Shown here one piece after another: positions 27,450 to 36,956 of a DNA stretch of 64,000 nt. The stretch comes from Gimesia chilikensis (GTDB lineage: Bacteria; Planctomycetota; Planctomycetia; Planctomycetales; Planctomycetaceae). The position numbers and the translations under genes were made by a program. The stretch spans positions 124,001-188,000 of the forward strand of contig NZ_VTSR01000022.1 in assembly GCF_008329715.1 (NCBI RefSeq), written 5' to 3'. Numbering within the stretch: position 1 is the first letter of the stretch; every line of letters starts with the position of its first letter. The notes beneath the pieces were generated by a model. The model was not told where the DNA came from. It saw only the letters and a list, made by a program, of their open reading frames with translations, and searched no databases.

Positions 27450-28955
27450 TTAGAGATCTTCTATGGCATCCGGGTGATATTGACCAGTCTGCGGATGATA
27501 AACCAGATTTTTCGCCAGGGGGAACTGGTGCGAACGACTTTCCAGGAAGTGCATGAAATAGCCTGCTGTATTCGGGAAAATGATCAGGTCTCCGATGCCG
27601 ACTCCCCGGGCAAACTGGAGTTTCCGCAGACAGAGCAGTTCTGATTCCGTGCAGTAGGCGCCCGTCAGGAAACCGGAAGTTCCTGGAGGGGTACGTGGAA
27701 GCGGCGATTCGTCCATGGCAGGGATCAGCAACGGGTCGACCAGAAAGTCATCGCTGCTGGTGCGGCACTGTGTGCGATTCATGGAGAGCCCGATGAGCCA
27801 GTCACCGTTGGACTGTTGCTTACGGGATTCCACTCGGGCTGCTGTGATACCACAGCCATCGAGAATGCTACGCCCCGGTTCGCAGCGCAATTGAAGCGTT
27901 CGTTTCCGCAGTGCAGAGGCGATTGTTCCCGTTTCGTACTGGGCAGATAAAATGCCATTGAACCAGTCTGCCTGCACGAGGGACTGATAAAAGGGGTAGC
28001 AGTGTGGTTTCCCGATCAGGCGGTCCTCCACGCGCTGGAGTCCCAGTCCGTGATTCTGCCAGGTGAGAGGTTCCTGTCTGTCCAGCAGGGCCCGTCTGTG
28101 TGTCATCCAGAACTCATTCCATTCCGTCTCGGAATCGAGATAGGACATGGGAAAACCACCTCCGATATCAATAAACCGGATGGGGAACTGCATGTCTCGC
28201 AACTGGTCAACCAGAGGGAGCAACTGTCGGAGGGCAGAGATGCGTTGTGCCTGGCTGTAACCGTCCAGATGAAAATGGACGCCTGTCAGATTGAGAGTCT
28301 GCAGGGTGTTCGGCGCTGACTGTTGCAGGTCGCGCAGCAGGGGGAGAATCTTCTCTATATCAAAGCCGAAGCGTGAGGGAAGTTGATGTCCGTCGTGTCG
28401 GAACCCGCTGATCCGCAGTGCGATTTCCGCCTGTCTGTCCAGCCGGGCCGAGAGCAGCGCCGTCCGTGAGAGTTCATCAGGATTATCGATGGCAAGCGTG
28501 GTGCCTGAAACGATGCAGGACTGCAACAGGGCTTCCGACTTGACAGCAGCAGTGCAGATGATTTTTTCTGAAGGGACCTGATGTTCGAGCACCTGATGCA
28601 ATTCATTCTCGCTGGCGGTGTCGATGCCGCATCCTCGTGAATGTGCAGCATCAATGAATGCCAGACATTTATTGGCTTTACGGGCGAAATAAACATCGAA
28701 ATCGACCTGATGTGATTCCGCCACCTGATACAGAGCATCGATGTGACGCAGGAACGGGTCGGTATGGATCAGGTTCAGCGGCGAACCATGTTCCTGTACC
28801 AGATGATGTAGTTGAGAGATCGTACCGGAGGCGGTCATCCACGGTTCGAGTCGGGCCGTCAGTGGAGGCTTACCCTGGCAGTCAGTCCGCATCGATGTGT
28901 GAGTCTGGTCAGACTGGCTGACCTCTTCGCGTGCGCTTGGTTCCATGGTCTTCAT
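27450..28955 (-). CDS. PLP-dependent decarboxylase, ornithine/diaminopimelate (fold type III) family
   Basis: A 501-residue fold-III decarboxylase, third in a three-gene cassette. Lys93 of FARKANK would hold PLP; HFHLDGYS, IDIGGGFPMSYLD, CEPGRSILDG and the C-terminal GAYCTESELL (catalytic Cys) follow in normal order. Compared with LysA it has extra N- and C-terminal segments. SbnH of the staphyloferrin B pathway is the best analogue I know, because the upstream gene resembles SbnA. The substrate is not known and may be a diaminopropionate-derived amino acid. Its ATG overlaps the stop of the FAD/NAD(P) gene, so translation is probably coupled. Confidence 0.88.
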   Translation of the reverse strand: MKTMEPSAREEVSQSDQTHTSMRTDCQGKPPLTARLEPWMTASGTISQLHHLVQEHGSPLNLIHTDPFLRHIDALYQVAESHQVDFDVYFARKANKCLAFIDAAHSRGCGIDTASENELHQVLEHQVPSEKIICTAAVKSEALLQSCIVSGTTLAIDNPDELSRTALLSARLDRQAEIALRISGFRHDGHQLPSRFGFDIEKILPLLRDLQQSAPNTLQTLNLTGVHFHLDGYSQAQRISALRQLLPLVDQLRDMQFPIRFIDIGGGFPMSYLDSETEWNEFWMTHRRALLDRQEPLTWQNHGLGLQRVEDRLIGKPHCYPFYQSLVQADWFNGILSAQYETGTIASALRKRTLQLRCEPGRSILDGCGITAARVESRKQQSNGDWLIGLSMNRTQCRTSSDDFLVDPLLIPAMDESPLPRTPPGTSGFLTGAYCTESELLCLRKLQFARGVGIGDLIIFPNTAGYFMHFLESRSHQFPLAKNLVYHPQTGQYHPDAIEDL

Positions 28956-30679
28956 AAGGCGTTCCTTTGCGCAATCCGGTCACAGACACTCCGCGCCCAT
29001 AGATCCGGACAGGAATGCAGTTGACGCGACAGGGTGTCATTTCCCAGTACGGCGCCTTCTGTAGCACGACCAATGATGGCCAGTCCCTCTGTGGTCTGCT
29101 CCTCCGGCGGGATCGGACGGGCTGCGTCATCAATGGCGATTCCCCCCGCACCCAGCATCCGCTTGATCCAGCCGGAAGAGAGCAGTTGTTCAATTAATGA
29201 GTCCTGTGCGAAATGATTGCCGGCAGGCAGCACGGCGTTGATCAGTCGATCCACGCGTTGTTGTTTTTTCCCGGTCTGCAATACAAGCTGATTTTGTCCA
29301 TTGATCAGGTCAGACTGGAGATAATCCAGGTTGACGATCCCAGCATCGATGAGGGCCAGCAGGCGTCCGGTATTTTCTGCAGGAGGTCCGAATGCGAGCC
29401 GCTCCATTTCCGTCGCGTAGAGTTGGAATTCAGGCCAACTGGTAACTGCCAGTCCCCCATGACTGATACGCCGCACCAGGGCGGGATAGAGTTGCCGAAA
29501 TGTTTCACCCAGTGCCCAGGCTTCATCGGCGGTTGTCTGACCGGTGGCCACACGCCAGGACTGCTTGATCTGCTCGTGAGTTTCTGATGGAGTAAAGACG
29601 CGACTGCACCAGTTTTCAAACCAGCAGTCCAGCTCATATATCGGAGTTCCCTGGCCGATACTGTGATTCGGTACCTGTGCCAGCAGAGCCTCTCCAGCCG
29701 TTTTCAGGAACACCGGCCAGAGTGAGTCCCGAAAATGCAGGCCTGACCGGGGCTGTTTGAGTTTGAGCAACCTGAGGCGTCCCTGTTCCCAGATTTCATG
29801 GAGCTCGGTGCAGTCTGGAAAATGTCGTGGGTCAGGTTTCGCCAGGATCGGGTGTCCCGTCCGGGAATAAGGCAGGACCTCGAGAACCTCATTCCCGGAC
29901 GGAAGGTATTTCCATCGATGGTTGTGCTGCTCGAACCTGCCGCCGCGTCCTTCCGTCAGTGCCAGGCAGGCATCAATAAAGGTTAAGGCAAAACCCCGGA
30001 CCGCTACGGTAGAGCAGGGGGGGACCTGTTCGGGGCTTAGCATACGCTCGGTAGGAAAAACCTGCTCAATCACTTTTGCAGCAGGAGCATTGGGAACCGG
30101 GGCCGCTTTCCAGCCCTCATGCCCCACGGCGAGCAGGACTTCATCGAATTCCGTTTCCTCTTCCGCAGTTTTCAAATGCCAGCCAGATGCTGATTTACGG
30201 ATTCCCATAACCTTGGCCGGATTCTGGTGCAGGGTGACAAAATCAGGAAATCGCTCACAGGTTTGCTCAAAAGCTTCAGAGAGGTATTCTCCGACGAGGG
30301 CGCGCGGCGCAAAACAGTGAGGAGTTGCCAGAGTCGGGTACTGGCGGTCAAGCCACTCCACGAAAGTCGGGTAAGATTGCGGACTGTGCTGTCGCACCAT
30401 TTCCGGCCAGGCATCGATATTTTCTGCGGAGAAGTTCATCCGCAGGAAGCGTGGTTGACGGGGATCGTAAACCGAACCCGCACCGGGAAACGGCGCGGGC
30501 TCGTAGATCGTGATCTGCACGTCCGTCTGTTGCGTGGCGCGTGCCAACTGATATGCCAGTCTTTCGAGACAGTAAAGTCCTTTGGGGCCACAACCGACAA
30601 AGGCGATACGGTATGGGGACTGTCTTGGGGAGAGTGATCGTCTTACAGGACGATGCGCTGTGTGAGTCGAAAACGTCAT
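28952..30679 (-). CDS. FAD/NAD(P)-binding oxidoreductase-like protein
   Basis: A 575-residue flavoprotein with a first Rossmann fold at about 24-60 (IAFVGCGPKGLYCLERLAYQ), a match to the FAD-NAD(P)-binding group Pfam knows as NAD_binding_9. FLRMNFSAENIDAWPEMVRQ and AVGHEGWKAAPVPNAPAAKV continue the pattern; the C-terminal half has NAVLPAGNHFAQD and AGGIAIDDAARPIPPE, and a final IIGRATEGAVLGNDTLSRQL as in oxidoreductases. No signal peptide. It overlaps the SbnA-like gene before it and the decarboxylase after it by 4 bases each. I infer it oxidises the SbnA-type product or another intermediate, in the place SbnB has in staphylococci. Confidence 0.8.
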   Translation of the reverse strand: MTFSTHTAHRPVRRSLSPRQSPYRIAFVGCGPKGLYCLERLAYQLARATQQTDVQITIYEPAPFPGAGSVYDPRQPRFLRMNFSAENIDAWPEMVRQHSPQSYPTFVEWLDRQYPTLATPHCFAPRALVGEYLSEAFEQTCERFPDFVTLHQNPAKVMGIRKSASGWHLKTAEEETEFDEVLLAVGHEGWKAAPVPNAPAAKVIEQVFPTERMLSPEQVPPCSTVAVRGFALTFIDACLALTEGRGGRFEQHNHRWKYLPSGNEVLEVLPYSRTGHPILAKPDPRHFPDCTELHEIWEQGRLRLLKLKQPRSGLHFRDSLWPVFLKTAGEALLAQVPNHSIGQGTPIYELDCWFENWCSRVFTPSETHEQIKQSWRVATGQTTADEAWALGETFRQLYPALVRRISHGGLAVTSWPEFQLYATEMERLAFGPPAENTGRLLALIDAGIVNLDYLQSDLINGQNQLVLQTGKKQQRVDRLINAVLPAGNHFAQDSLIEQLLSSGWIKRMLGAGGIAIDDAARPIPPEEQTTEGLAIIGRATEGAVLGNDTLSRQLHSCPDLWARSVCDRIAQRNAL

Positions 30680-31767
30680 ACTGAGGCATGTTCCAGAATG
30701 GGAGCTTTAATGAAAACTGGTTTCCGGGGAGAGGACGGTCTGGCTGCGAAACTGGGTTCTTCAATTCGGATTTGCAGTTCTTCCGGAGAGCAACCCAGTT
30801 CCTGTTCCACCCATTCGTCTGAGTAAATCGTATCCAGATAACGTGTGCCGGAGTCATGCAGGATCGCGGCACAGACTTTGGTGCGAAGTTCTGGAATCAT
30901 GGAACGGACTGCTTCGAGTACACCCCCGGCCGAACCGCCGGCCAGGATTGATTCATACTTGACCATCCTGCGACAGCCGGTGACACAGTCGAGATCGGTA
31001 ACACGAATCACCTGATGAAAGTCCTGTTCTGCTGCAAGTGGAGGAATGTTCCCGGAACCCATACCGGGGATGCGTCTTTCGCCACCGGAGCCACCAAACA
31101 GCTTGCTGCCTGCAGCATCGACGGCAATCACTTTCGTTTTACGTCCCAGTTTTCTGAAAAATTCCTGGCAACCCCGGGCGGTTCCGACACTGCTGGTAGC
31201 GACAAACAGATAATCGATCTCACCCTGCAGGGCTGCATCAACTTCCTGGACCGTTCCCATTTCATGGGCCAGCGGATTCTGCAGGTTCGCATACTGATTG
31301 GGCCAGAATGAATGAGGAATTTGTTGCAGCAGTTCCTGTACACGGGTCAGGCGGGCTTTCAGAAAGTCTCCATACAGCGGCTGAGTCACGCGTTCAATAA
31401 TCGCGCCGTAGGCTTCCATGATGGCGATATTCTGCTGCTGTGCGTTGGGATCGACGACGCAGATCAGGGGAAGCCCGTAATAGTTACAGGCCTGCGCCAG
31501 ACCAATTCCCATATTGCCCGACGTGGATTCGATGATCGTAGAATTCTCGTCAAGCTGGCCTGAGACGATGGCATGTTCGATCATGGCCCGGGCCGGGCGG
31601 TCCTTGGCACTTCCGCCGGGGTTAGAGGATTCCAGTTTGGCATAAAGCTGCACATCGCTTGATTCCAGATAGCGACGGAGGTGAATCAGGGGGGTAGAAC
31701 CAATGGCCTCCAAAACTCCCTCACAGGGTGGTGCAATCGTGCTGTGTTTCTGTTTTATCTTTTGCAT
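30676..31767 (-). CDS. SbnA-like PLP-dependent synthase (cysteine synthase family)
   Basis: A 363-residue fold-II PLP enzyme. Lys55 of GGSAKDRPARAMIE holds PLP, followed by the substrate loop ESTSGNMGIGLA and the phosphate loop region GGSAGG. In Staphylococcus, SbnA joins O-phosphoserine and glutamate on the way to 2,3-diaminopropionate; the order and the DRPAR motif fit this better than ordinary cysteine synthase. The ATG at 31767 has GGAG 6 bases before it; 63 codons more are open upstream but look random. It starts a cassette with two translationally coupled genes, and may make diaminopropionate or a related precursor. Confidence 0.85.
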   Translation of the reverse strand: MQKIKQKHSTIAPPCEGVLEAIGSTPLIHLRRYLESSDVQLYAKLESSNPGGSAKDRPARAMIEHAIVSGQLDENSTIIESTSGNMGIGLAQACNYYGLPLICVVDPNAQQQNIAIMEAYGAIIERVTQPLYGDFLKARLTRVQELLQQIPHSFWPNQYANLQNPLAHEMGTVQEVDAALQGEIDYLFVATSSVGTARGCQEFFRKLGRKTKVIAVDAAGSKLFGGSGGERRIPGMGSGNIPPLAAEQDFHQVIRVTDLDCVTGCRRMVKYESILAGGSAGGVLEAVRSMIPELRTKVCAAILHDSGTRYLDTIYSDEWVEQELGCSPEELQIRIEEPSFAARPSSPRKPVFIKAPILEHASV

Positions 31768-32145
31768 GTTGATCTCCGAAAGGTCAGAGTCTGGTGCCTG
31801 AAAAATTGTGAACCATCTGGAGCGAAGCGAATCGTGTGCCAAACCTGGATCATTCGCGAATGCTGTACCGTCTCTGCGGATTTTGTGTTTCACAGGGAGA
31901 AACCTCGATGGGCAGCTGGTCGCTGGACAATCAGCCTGGTCGTCGGGCTTACACATCGACTGACCGATGGGAAGCCGTTGATTGTAGGATCATACGATGA
32001 ACAGGCTCATATCGATTCTATGGAATATATTGCCTGCGGTTGTTCATCATTGGTGGAACCGGGTAGGATAATTGATGCATGTCCTGTTCCTTTCAGTGAG
32101 CAATGTTCTTTGTATTTCTGCGAATAGAAAATTGATGAGGTTGGA
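31768..32145. other. Intergenic region between the SbnA-like cassette and a sulfatase
   Basis: About 380 bases with promoters for the cassette (left) and the sulfatase (right). I looked for a Fur-type inverted repeat, expected if the cassette were iron-controlled, and saw none. No strong hairpin. Confidence 0.5.
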
Positions 32146-33582
32146 ATGAAGCGACTCGGATTGATCTTATTTCTGTTTGTGATGACCTGCGTGATGCCCG
32201 GTCATGCCGCGGAACAGGCTGCATCCAAGGCCCGCCGGCCGAATATTATTCTGATTATGGCGGATGACGTCAGCTGGGAATGTTTCAGCAGTTACGGGGC
32301 GGAAGATTACGAGACGCCGCACATCGATGCGCTGGCGAAGCAGGGCATTCGGTTTACGAACTGTTATTCCACGCCGCTCTGCACGCCGTCCCGCGTGAAG
32401 CTAATGACGGGGAAATACAATTTTCGCAACTACACTCATTTCGGCTATCTGAATCCCAATGAGAAAACCTTCGGTCAGCTGCTGCAGTCGGCAGGTTACA
32501 AGACGGCGATCGCGGGGAAGTGGCAGTTGAACGGGCTGTATCACAAGGCGGAAGGGTTTAAGGATAATGCGCGACCGTTCAAAGCAGGCTTTGATGAGTA
32601 TTGCCTGTGGCAGGTGACGACGGGAGTGAAAGTTAAAGAGGGGGGCGGCGAGCGGTTCTGGAGTCCGCCGCTGGAACAGAACGGCAAATATCTTTCGATT
32701 GAAGACAACCAGGGGAAGTACGGTCCGGACATCATGTCGGACTTCCTGTGCGACTTCATCAGAAAGAACAAGGATCAGCCGTTCTTTGTCTATTATCCGA
32801 GCACGCTGGTGCACAATCCGTTTGTGCCCACGCCCGACACGATTGGATCGGCACAGCGAACACAGGCTGCGAACAAACAGCCCAAAGGGAAAGCGGCCCG
32901 GAAAGCCAACTTTGTGGCGATGGTCAATTACCTGGATCAAATCGTAGGGAAGCTGGTTAAACAGGTGGAGGACGTGGGCCAGCTGGAGAACACGCTGATC
33001 CTGTTTACCGCCGACAATGGCACGAATGTGCAAATCAAATCTCAGTGGAACGGTCAGACGATTCATGGCGGGAAAGGTTCGACCACCGACATGGGCACGC
33101 ATGTGCCGCTGGTCGCGTACTGGAAAGGACACACGCCGCAGGGAGTGGTGCTGGACGATCTGGTCGATTTCACTGATTTCTATCCCACCTTCGCCGCGAT
33201 GGCGGGGATCAAGCTGGGGAAAGGCGATCCCATCGACGGGCGCAGTTTTCTGCCTCAGCTGAATGGCCAGGCAGGAGAGCCCCGGGAGTGGGTACTGAAT
33301 CACTACCAGCCTTACTGGGGCCGGTTCCAGGGGGATCAATATGTGCGGAACGCGGGTTTCAAACTGTACCGCGACGGGCGGTTCTTTCATGTGCCCGTTG
33401 ATTTGACCGAGAGTCAGAACCTCGCCGCAGGCCAGGCCGGGACAGAGGGTGAAGCCGCACGCGGGATGCTTCAGCAGACGCTGTCAATCATTCCCCCCGC
33501 GCCGCCGGTCAAGGGAGGCCCGAATGCCGGGGCTCGGCCCAACTACCCGGACTGGCGGAATATTGTGAATCCGAACGATTAG
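32146..33582 (+). CDS. Secreted sulfatase
   Basis: A 478-residue exported sulfatase. Signal peptide about residues 1-22 (MPGHAAEQ), metal ligands in IILIMADDVSWECFSSYG (Asp40, Asp41), formylglycine motif CTPSRVKLMTGKY (Cys79), then GKWQLNG and ILFTADNGTN. It is shorter than the other sulfatases, with no added C-terminal domain, and ends PNYPDWRNIVNPND, a tail that reappears in the relic at 35158-35236. GAGG lies 6 bases before the ATG. A second sulfatase begins about 36 bases later, so they are probably one transcript. Confidence 0.93.
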   Translation: MKRLGLILFLFVMTCVMPGHAAEQAASKARRPNIILIMADDVSWECFSSYGAEDYETPHIDALAKQGIRFTNCYSTPLCTPSRVKLMTGKYNFRNYTHFGYLNPNEKTFGQLLQSAGYKTAIAGKWQLNGLYHKAEGFKDNARPFKAGFDEYCLWQVTTGVKVKEGGGERFWSPPLEQNGKYLSIEDNQGKYGPDIMSDFLCDFIRKNKDQPFFVYYPSTLVHNPFVPTPDTIGSAQRTQAANKQPKGKAARKANFVAMVNYLDQIVGKLVKQVEDVGQLENTLILFTADNGTNVQIKSQWNGQTIHGGKGSTTDMGTHVPLVAYWKGHTPQGVVLDDLVDFTDFYPTFAAMAGIKLGKGDPIDGRSFLPQLNGQAGEPREWVLNHYQPYWGRFQGDQYVRNAGFKLYRDGRFFHVPVDLTESQNLAAGQAGTEGEAARGMLQQTLSIIPPAPPVKGGPNAGARPNYPDWRNIVNPND

Positions 33583-33618
33583 TGGTTGTTTCTGAAGTCA
33601 GACCAGAAAGAAGTGAAC

Positions 33619-35127
33619 GTGAAGCGCGCTCCAATAAAAAGTTTTCTGTTTCTGCTGTTTCTCACATGGGCTATGGTGTTTTCCGTTCTGGCGGATGAGC
33701 CAGCGAGGAATGCAGGCGCACAGCGAGAGGGAAAGCCGAACATTGTCTGGATCCTGGTGGACGACATGTCGTGCCACTTTGGTTACCAGGGAGAAAAACT
33801 GGTTGAGACACCGCATGTCGATCAAATGGCTCGGGAAGGTGTTATTTTCAGTAATGCCTATGCGACGGCTCCGGTCTGTTCTGCATTTCGCTCGGCGGTA
33901 ATTACGGGAATGTACCAGACCACAATTGGCGCGCATCATCATCGCAGCTCCCGGGGAGAGTTAAAGATTCATTTGCCGGAAGGGATGCAGACCATCCCTG
34001 AGCTGTTTCGTGCAGCCGGTTATTTCACCACGAATGCCAACCCGGAAGGGACCCGCCCGGGAAAAGAAGATTACAATTTCGTTTACCAGAAAGCGGATCT
34101 CTACGATGGATTCGACTGGAGAAAACGGGCGCCCGGCCAACCGTTCTTTGCGCAGTATCAAATTCAGGGCGGGAAACTGCGAAATGTGGATCGCTGGTAT
34201 GCAGAAGTCAAAGTCGGTCTGAAACAGCTCGTAACGGCAGACGAAGTCACGCTGCCTCCTTACTACCCGGACCATCCCGTGATCCGCGAAGACTGGGCTG
34301 CCTATTTGAACTCCGTGTCCTACACCGATTATCAGGTGGGAAACATCCTCCAGCAGTTGAAAGAGGAAAATGTACTCGACAATACCGTTGTCTTTTTTCT
34401 GACCGATCATGGAATCAGTCATGCCCGGGGCAAACAGTTCCTCTATGAGGAAGGGGTGAAAATCCCGTTTGTTGTCTGGGCACCAGAGTATTTACCTGCC
34501 GGAGTCGTACGCGATGATCTGATTGCTCAGATCGATCTTTCCGCGACGAGTCTGGCACTGGCGGGAATCGAAATTCCGCAGTGGATGCAGGGACGCCCCC
34601 TGTTTGGTTCGCAGGCGAAGCCGCGTGCGTATGTGGTGTCAGCCCGCGACCGTTGTGATGAAACCGTAGATCATATCCGCAGTATCCGGAAAGGCAATTT
34701 CAAGTATATCCGCAATTATCTGCCTCAACGCCCGTATCTACAGCCGTGTAAATATAAGGACGGGAAACCGTTCATGCCGGTGCTGCGTGAATTAAATGCT
34801 GCGGGAAAGTTGAACGCGGTGCAGTCTCTGCACCTGGCTGAGACGCGGCCGGAAGAAGAGTTCTACGATCTGGCTCAAGATCCCTGGGAGATCCACAATC
34901 TGGCTGGCGACCCGGCATTTAAACAGCAGGTCGCACAAATGCGGTGCCTGCTGGCCAACTGGGAACTCGAGACGGATGACCGCGGTCGTTTCCCTGAATC
35001 AGAGGCGATGTACGATAGTGATATGGCGCCCTACCTGGCGAAGAGTCGCAAACGGAATCCGGCTGAGGCGAAGCAACTGGAAGCCAATATCAATTTAATG
35101 AAACGCTGGCGTGCTGAAGGTAAATGA
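33619..35127 (+). CDS. Secreted sulfatase with CSAFR motif
   Basis: About 502 residues. A signal peptide covers the first 26 ([15 protein letters not shown]). The metal ligands are in [15 protein letters not shown] (Asp48, Asp49). The formylglycine motif is [13 protein letters not shown] with Cys87; Ala replaces the usual Pro, a variant allowed in the C-x-(P/A)-x-R rule. It has the sulfamidase/heparan-type [17 protein letters not shown] at the end. The start is uncertain: GTG at 33619 follows an AAAGAAG stretch and begins the signal peptide, but GTG at 33613 or TTG at 33586 would add 2 or 11 residues. It pairs with the sulfatase just before it. Confidence 0.92.
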   Translation: MKRAPIKSFLFLLFLTWAMVFSVLADEPARNAGAQREGKPNIVWILVDDMSCHFGYQGEKLVETPHVDQMAREGVIFSNAYATAPVCSAFRSAVITGMYQTTIGAHHHRSSRGELKIHLPEGMQTIPELFRAAGYFTTNANPEGTRPGKEDYNFVYQKADLYDGFDWRKRAPGQPFFAQYQIQGGKLRNVDRWYAEVKVGLKQLVTADEVTLPPYYPDHPVIREDWAAYLNSVSYTDYQVGNILQQLKEENVLDNTVVFFLTDHGISHARGKQFLYEEGVKIPFVVWAPEYLPAGVVRDDLIAQIDLSATSLALAGIEIPQWMQGRPLFGSQAKPRAYVVSARDRCDETVDHIRSIRKGNFKYIRNYLPQRPYLQPCKYKDGKPFMPVLRELNAAGKLNAVQSLHLAETRPEEEFYDLAQDPWEIHNLAGDPAFKQQVAQMRCLLANWELETDDRGRFPESEAMYDSDMAPYLAKSRKRNPAEAKQLEANINLMKRWRAEGK

Positions 35128-35157
35128 GAGAAGCATCTGATTTTCAAAGGATTAATC

Positions 35158-35236
35158 ATGTTCCACCACCGACTGCATCGACGTGCCCAACTACCCGGGC
35201 TGGCGGAAGATTGTGAATCCGAATGATCAGTCTTAG
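35158..35236 (+). pseudogene. Fusion scar: start of a Tat gene joined to the end of a sulfatase gene
   Basis: The ATG at 35158 opens MFHHRLHRR, near-identical to the start of the Tat protein at 35874 (MSNHQLHRR). At about 35183-35186 the sequence switches to the tail of a sulfatase: in the next frame, 35186-35236 reads PNYPGWRKIVNPNDQS and stops, matching the end of the sulfatase at 33582 (PNYPDWRNIVNPND). The frame from the ATG stops after about 22 codons. This looks like the remains of a deletion between copies of these two genes, leaving only the two ends. Confidence 0.7.
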
Positions 35237-35261
35237 TCGCAGATGATTTAGAGAGAAGAGG

Positions 35262-35804
35262 ATGAACGGAATGGCTTTGTCAGATGAAATGAACCAGGGC
35301 GAAATCGATTGGACGGCAATTGCCAGGAAGCTTGGTACACTTCAGGAAAATGGGGAGAGTGGCGGTAGTAAAACTGCACGTGAAGCCGTTGCAATGATTA
35401 TTGGATCGTCGAATTTGCGAGCTGCCGTTGATCATTATGTCAGTCATAAAAAAGGATCTGAATTGGTCCGCCATGTTCTCTGGCTGCTTCATCCCCGGTG
35501 TGCAATGGAACGATGTTATGAGATCTACCAGAATGAAGAAGATTCTCAAACGCGGCGTGATGCTATCGAACTTTTGCGTGTCGTAGCTGACAGTAGTGTC
35601 TTGCCGTGGATTAAGGGCCTGTTAGAAGATCAGGATGAGGGTGTTCAATGCTGGTCTGCAGGAATTGTAGATCAACTCTTATGGTCACATCTGGTTGATC
35701 CGGAAAAGTGTGAAGAACTTCTTCAACTCATGCAGAATCATTCAAATGAACAGGTTCGCGAGACACATGCATTTATTATTGAATATTTAAATAAGCGAGA
35801 ATAA
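35262..35804 (+). CDS. HEAT-like helical repeat protein
   Basis: A 180-residue soluble protein built of paired helices. The stretches SELVRHVLWLLHPRCAMERC, RRDAIELLRVVADSSVLPWI and GVQCWSAGIVDQLLWSHLVD have the spacing of HEAT or armadillo repeats. No signal peptide, unlike its exported neighbours. The DNA is visibly richer in A and T than the genes around it, which may mean a separate origin. Two starts are possible (35262 or 35271), both next to AGAGAAGAGG. It sits between the fusion scar and the Tat beta-propeller; its role is unknown and probably not glycan-related. Confidence 0.7.
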   Translation: MNGMALSDEMNQGEIDWTAIARKLGTLQENGESGGSKTAREAVAMIIGSSNLRAAVDHYVSHKKGSELVRHVLWLLHPRCAMERCYEIYQNEEDSQTRRDAIELLRVVADSSVLPWIKGLLEDQDEGVQCWSAGIVDQLLWSHLVDPEKCEELLQLMQNHSNEQVRETHAFIIEYLNKRE

Positions 35805-35873
35805 TCCAGCTGATTCACCACTCAGGAAATGAGAAACCATACTTTTATTATGAACTTCATCAGGTAGTCACTC

Positions 35874-36920
35874 ATGTCTAATCACCAACTGCATCGACGC
35901 GATTTTCTCCATCAGAGTCTGCTCACTGGGGCCTGTGCGCTGGGGGCGGGGCGGCTGGCTGCGGAAGAGCGGCAGCTGCCTGTGCTGGGGCAGGGGAAGT
36001 TTCGTTATCGGCCTGTCGCCGGGTGGGGTGTGCTCGATGAAAGGACGCCGGTGAAGAACTGCAGTGCGATGGTGGTTGATGCGCGGGGGCGGATTTATTT
36101 ACTTACCGATCATTGTGCGAATAATGTGATCGTGTATGACAAAGACGGGAAACTGCTGCAGAAATGGGGAACGCGGTTTCCCGGGGCCCATGGTCTGGAG
36201 ATCGTGAAAGAAGAGGGGAGGGAGGTGCTGTTCATCACCGATCTCAATCTGCACCGGGTCTTCAAGACGACGCTGGACGGCGAAATTCTGATGGAGCTGG
36301 AGTATCCCAAGTCGACGGGCAAGTATGCCAATGAGAAAGAGTATCGCCCGGCCTGGACGCTGCATCTGCCGAACGGGGATTTCTTCGTACTCGATGGCTA
36401 CGGCAAAGATTACATCCTGCGTTACAACCGTGCGGGAAAGCTGCTGGATTACTTTGGCGGTCCGGAAGGGGGCATCGCCCACTGGGGGCCGCACGGGGGC
36501 GTGATTGATACGCGTGGTCCGGGGGCGCCCGAACTGGTGATTGCGATGAGCGATCAGCAGACGATCAAGCGACTCACGCTGGAAGGGAAGCTGATCGAGG
36601 AGATATCGTTGCCCGGTTCGAATCCGCGGATGATTCAGATTGTGGGCGAACACATGTTTGTGCCCCACCTGGCGGATAACTGGCCGAAAGACCGGGAGAG
36701 CAAGGGGTATATTTCGGTGCTGGATCGCGATTATAAAATTGTGTCGAATATCGGCGGGACGGCTCCACGTTATGTGAATGGGAGGTTGCAGCCGATGTCG
36801 CAACAGGGGGGCTTCTTTCGGCATCCGCATGACCTGGTGGTTGCTGCGGATGGAGCGATTTATGTGCCGCAGTTTGCTTCAGGAAATACGTATCCGGTCA
36901 AGCTGGTCCCTGAAGTCTGA
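35874..36920 (+). CDS. Tat-exported beta-propeller (NHL-like) protein
   Basis: A 348-residue protein with a twin-arginine signal, RRDFL (8-12) followed by LLTGACALGAGRLAA. The body is made of repeated strands, with NNVIVYDKDGKLLQKWG, HRVFKTTLDGEILMELE, YILRYNRAGKLLDYFGG and QTIKRLTLEGKLIEEI as the blades, as in NHL-type six-bladed propellers. The last blade has GGFFRHPHDLVVAADGAIYV. Planctomycetes often place such proteins next to sulfatases and glycosidases. It may bind or cut a sugar; no catalytic site can be named. A weak AGGT precedes the ATG. Confidence 0.8.
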   Translation: MSNHQLHRRDFLHQSLLTGACALGAGRLAAEERQLPVLGQGKFRYRPVAGWGVLDERTPVKNCSAMVVDARGRIYLLTDHCANNVIVYDKDGKLLQKWGTRFPGAHGLEIVKEEGREVLFITDLNLHRVFKTTLDGEILMELEYPKSTGKYANEKEYRPAWTLHLPNGDFFVLDGYGKDYILRYNRAGKLLDYFGGPEGGIAHWGPHGGVIDTRGPGAPELVIAMSDQQTIKRLTLEGKLIEEISLPGSNPRMIQIVGEHMFVPHLADNWPKDRESKGYISVLDRDYKIVSNIGGTAPRYVNGRLQPMSQQGGFFRHPHDLVVAADGAIYVPQFASGNTYPVKLVPEV

Positions 36921-36956
36921 TTGAAGTATGTCCGAACAGGATCTGGAAATAGAGAT

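Noticed and set aside
31768-32145. Expected Fur-type box before the SbnA-like cassette
   Set aside because: No 19-bp AT-rich inverted repeat resembling a Fur site could be found by eye, so iron control is not claimed.
32401-33390. 329-codon minus-strand frame opposite the sulfatase at 32146
   Set aside because: Antisense shadow; no start signal, and the plus strand has intact sulfatase motifs.
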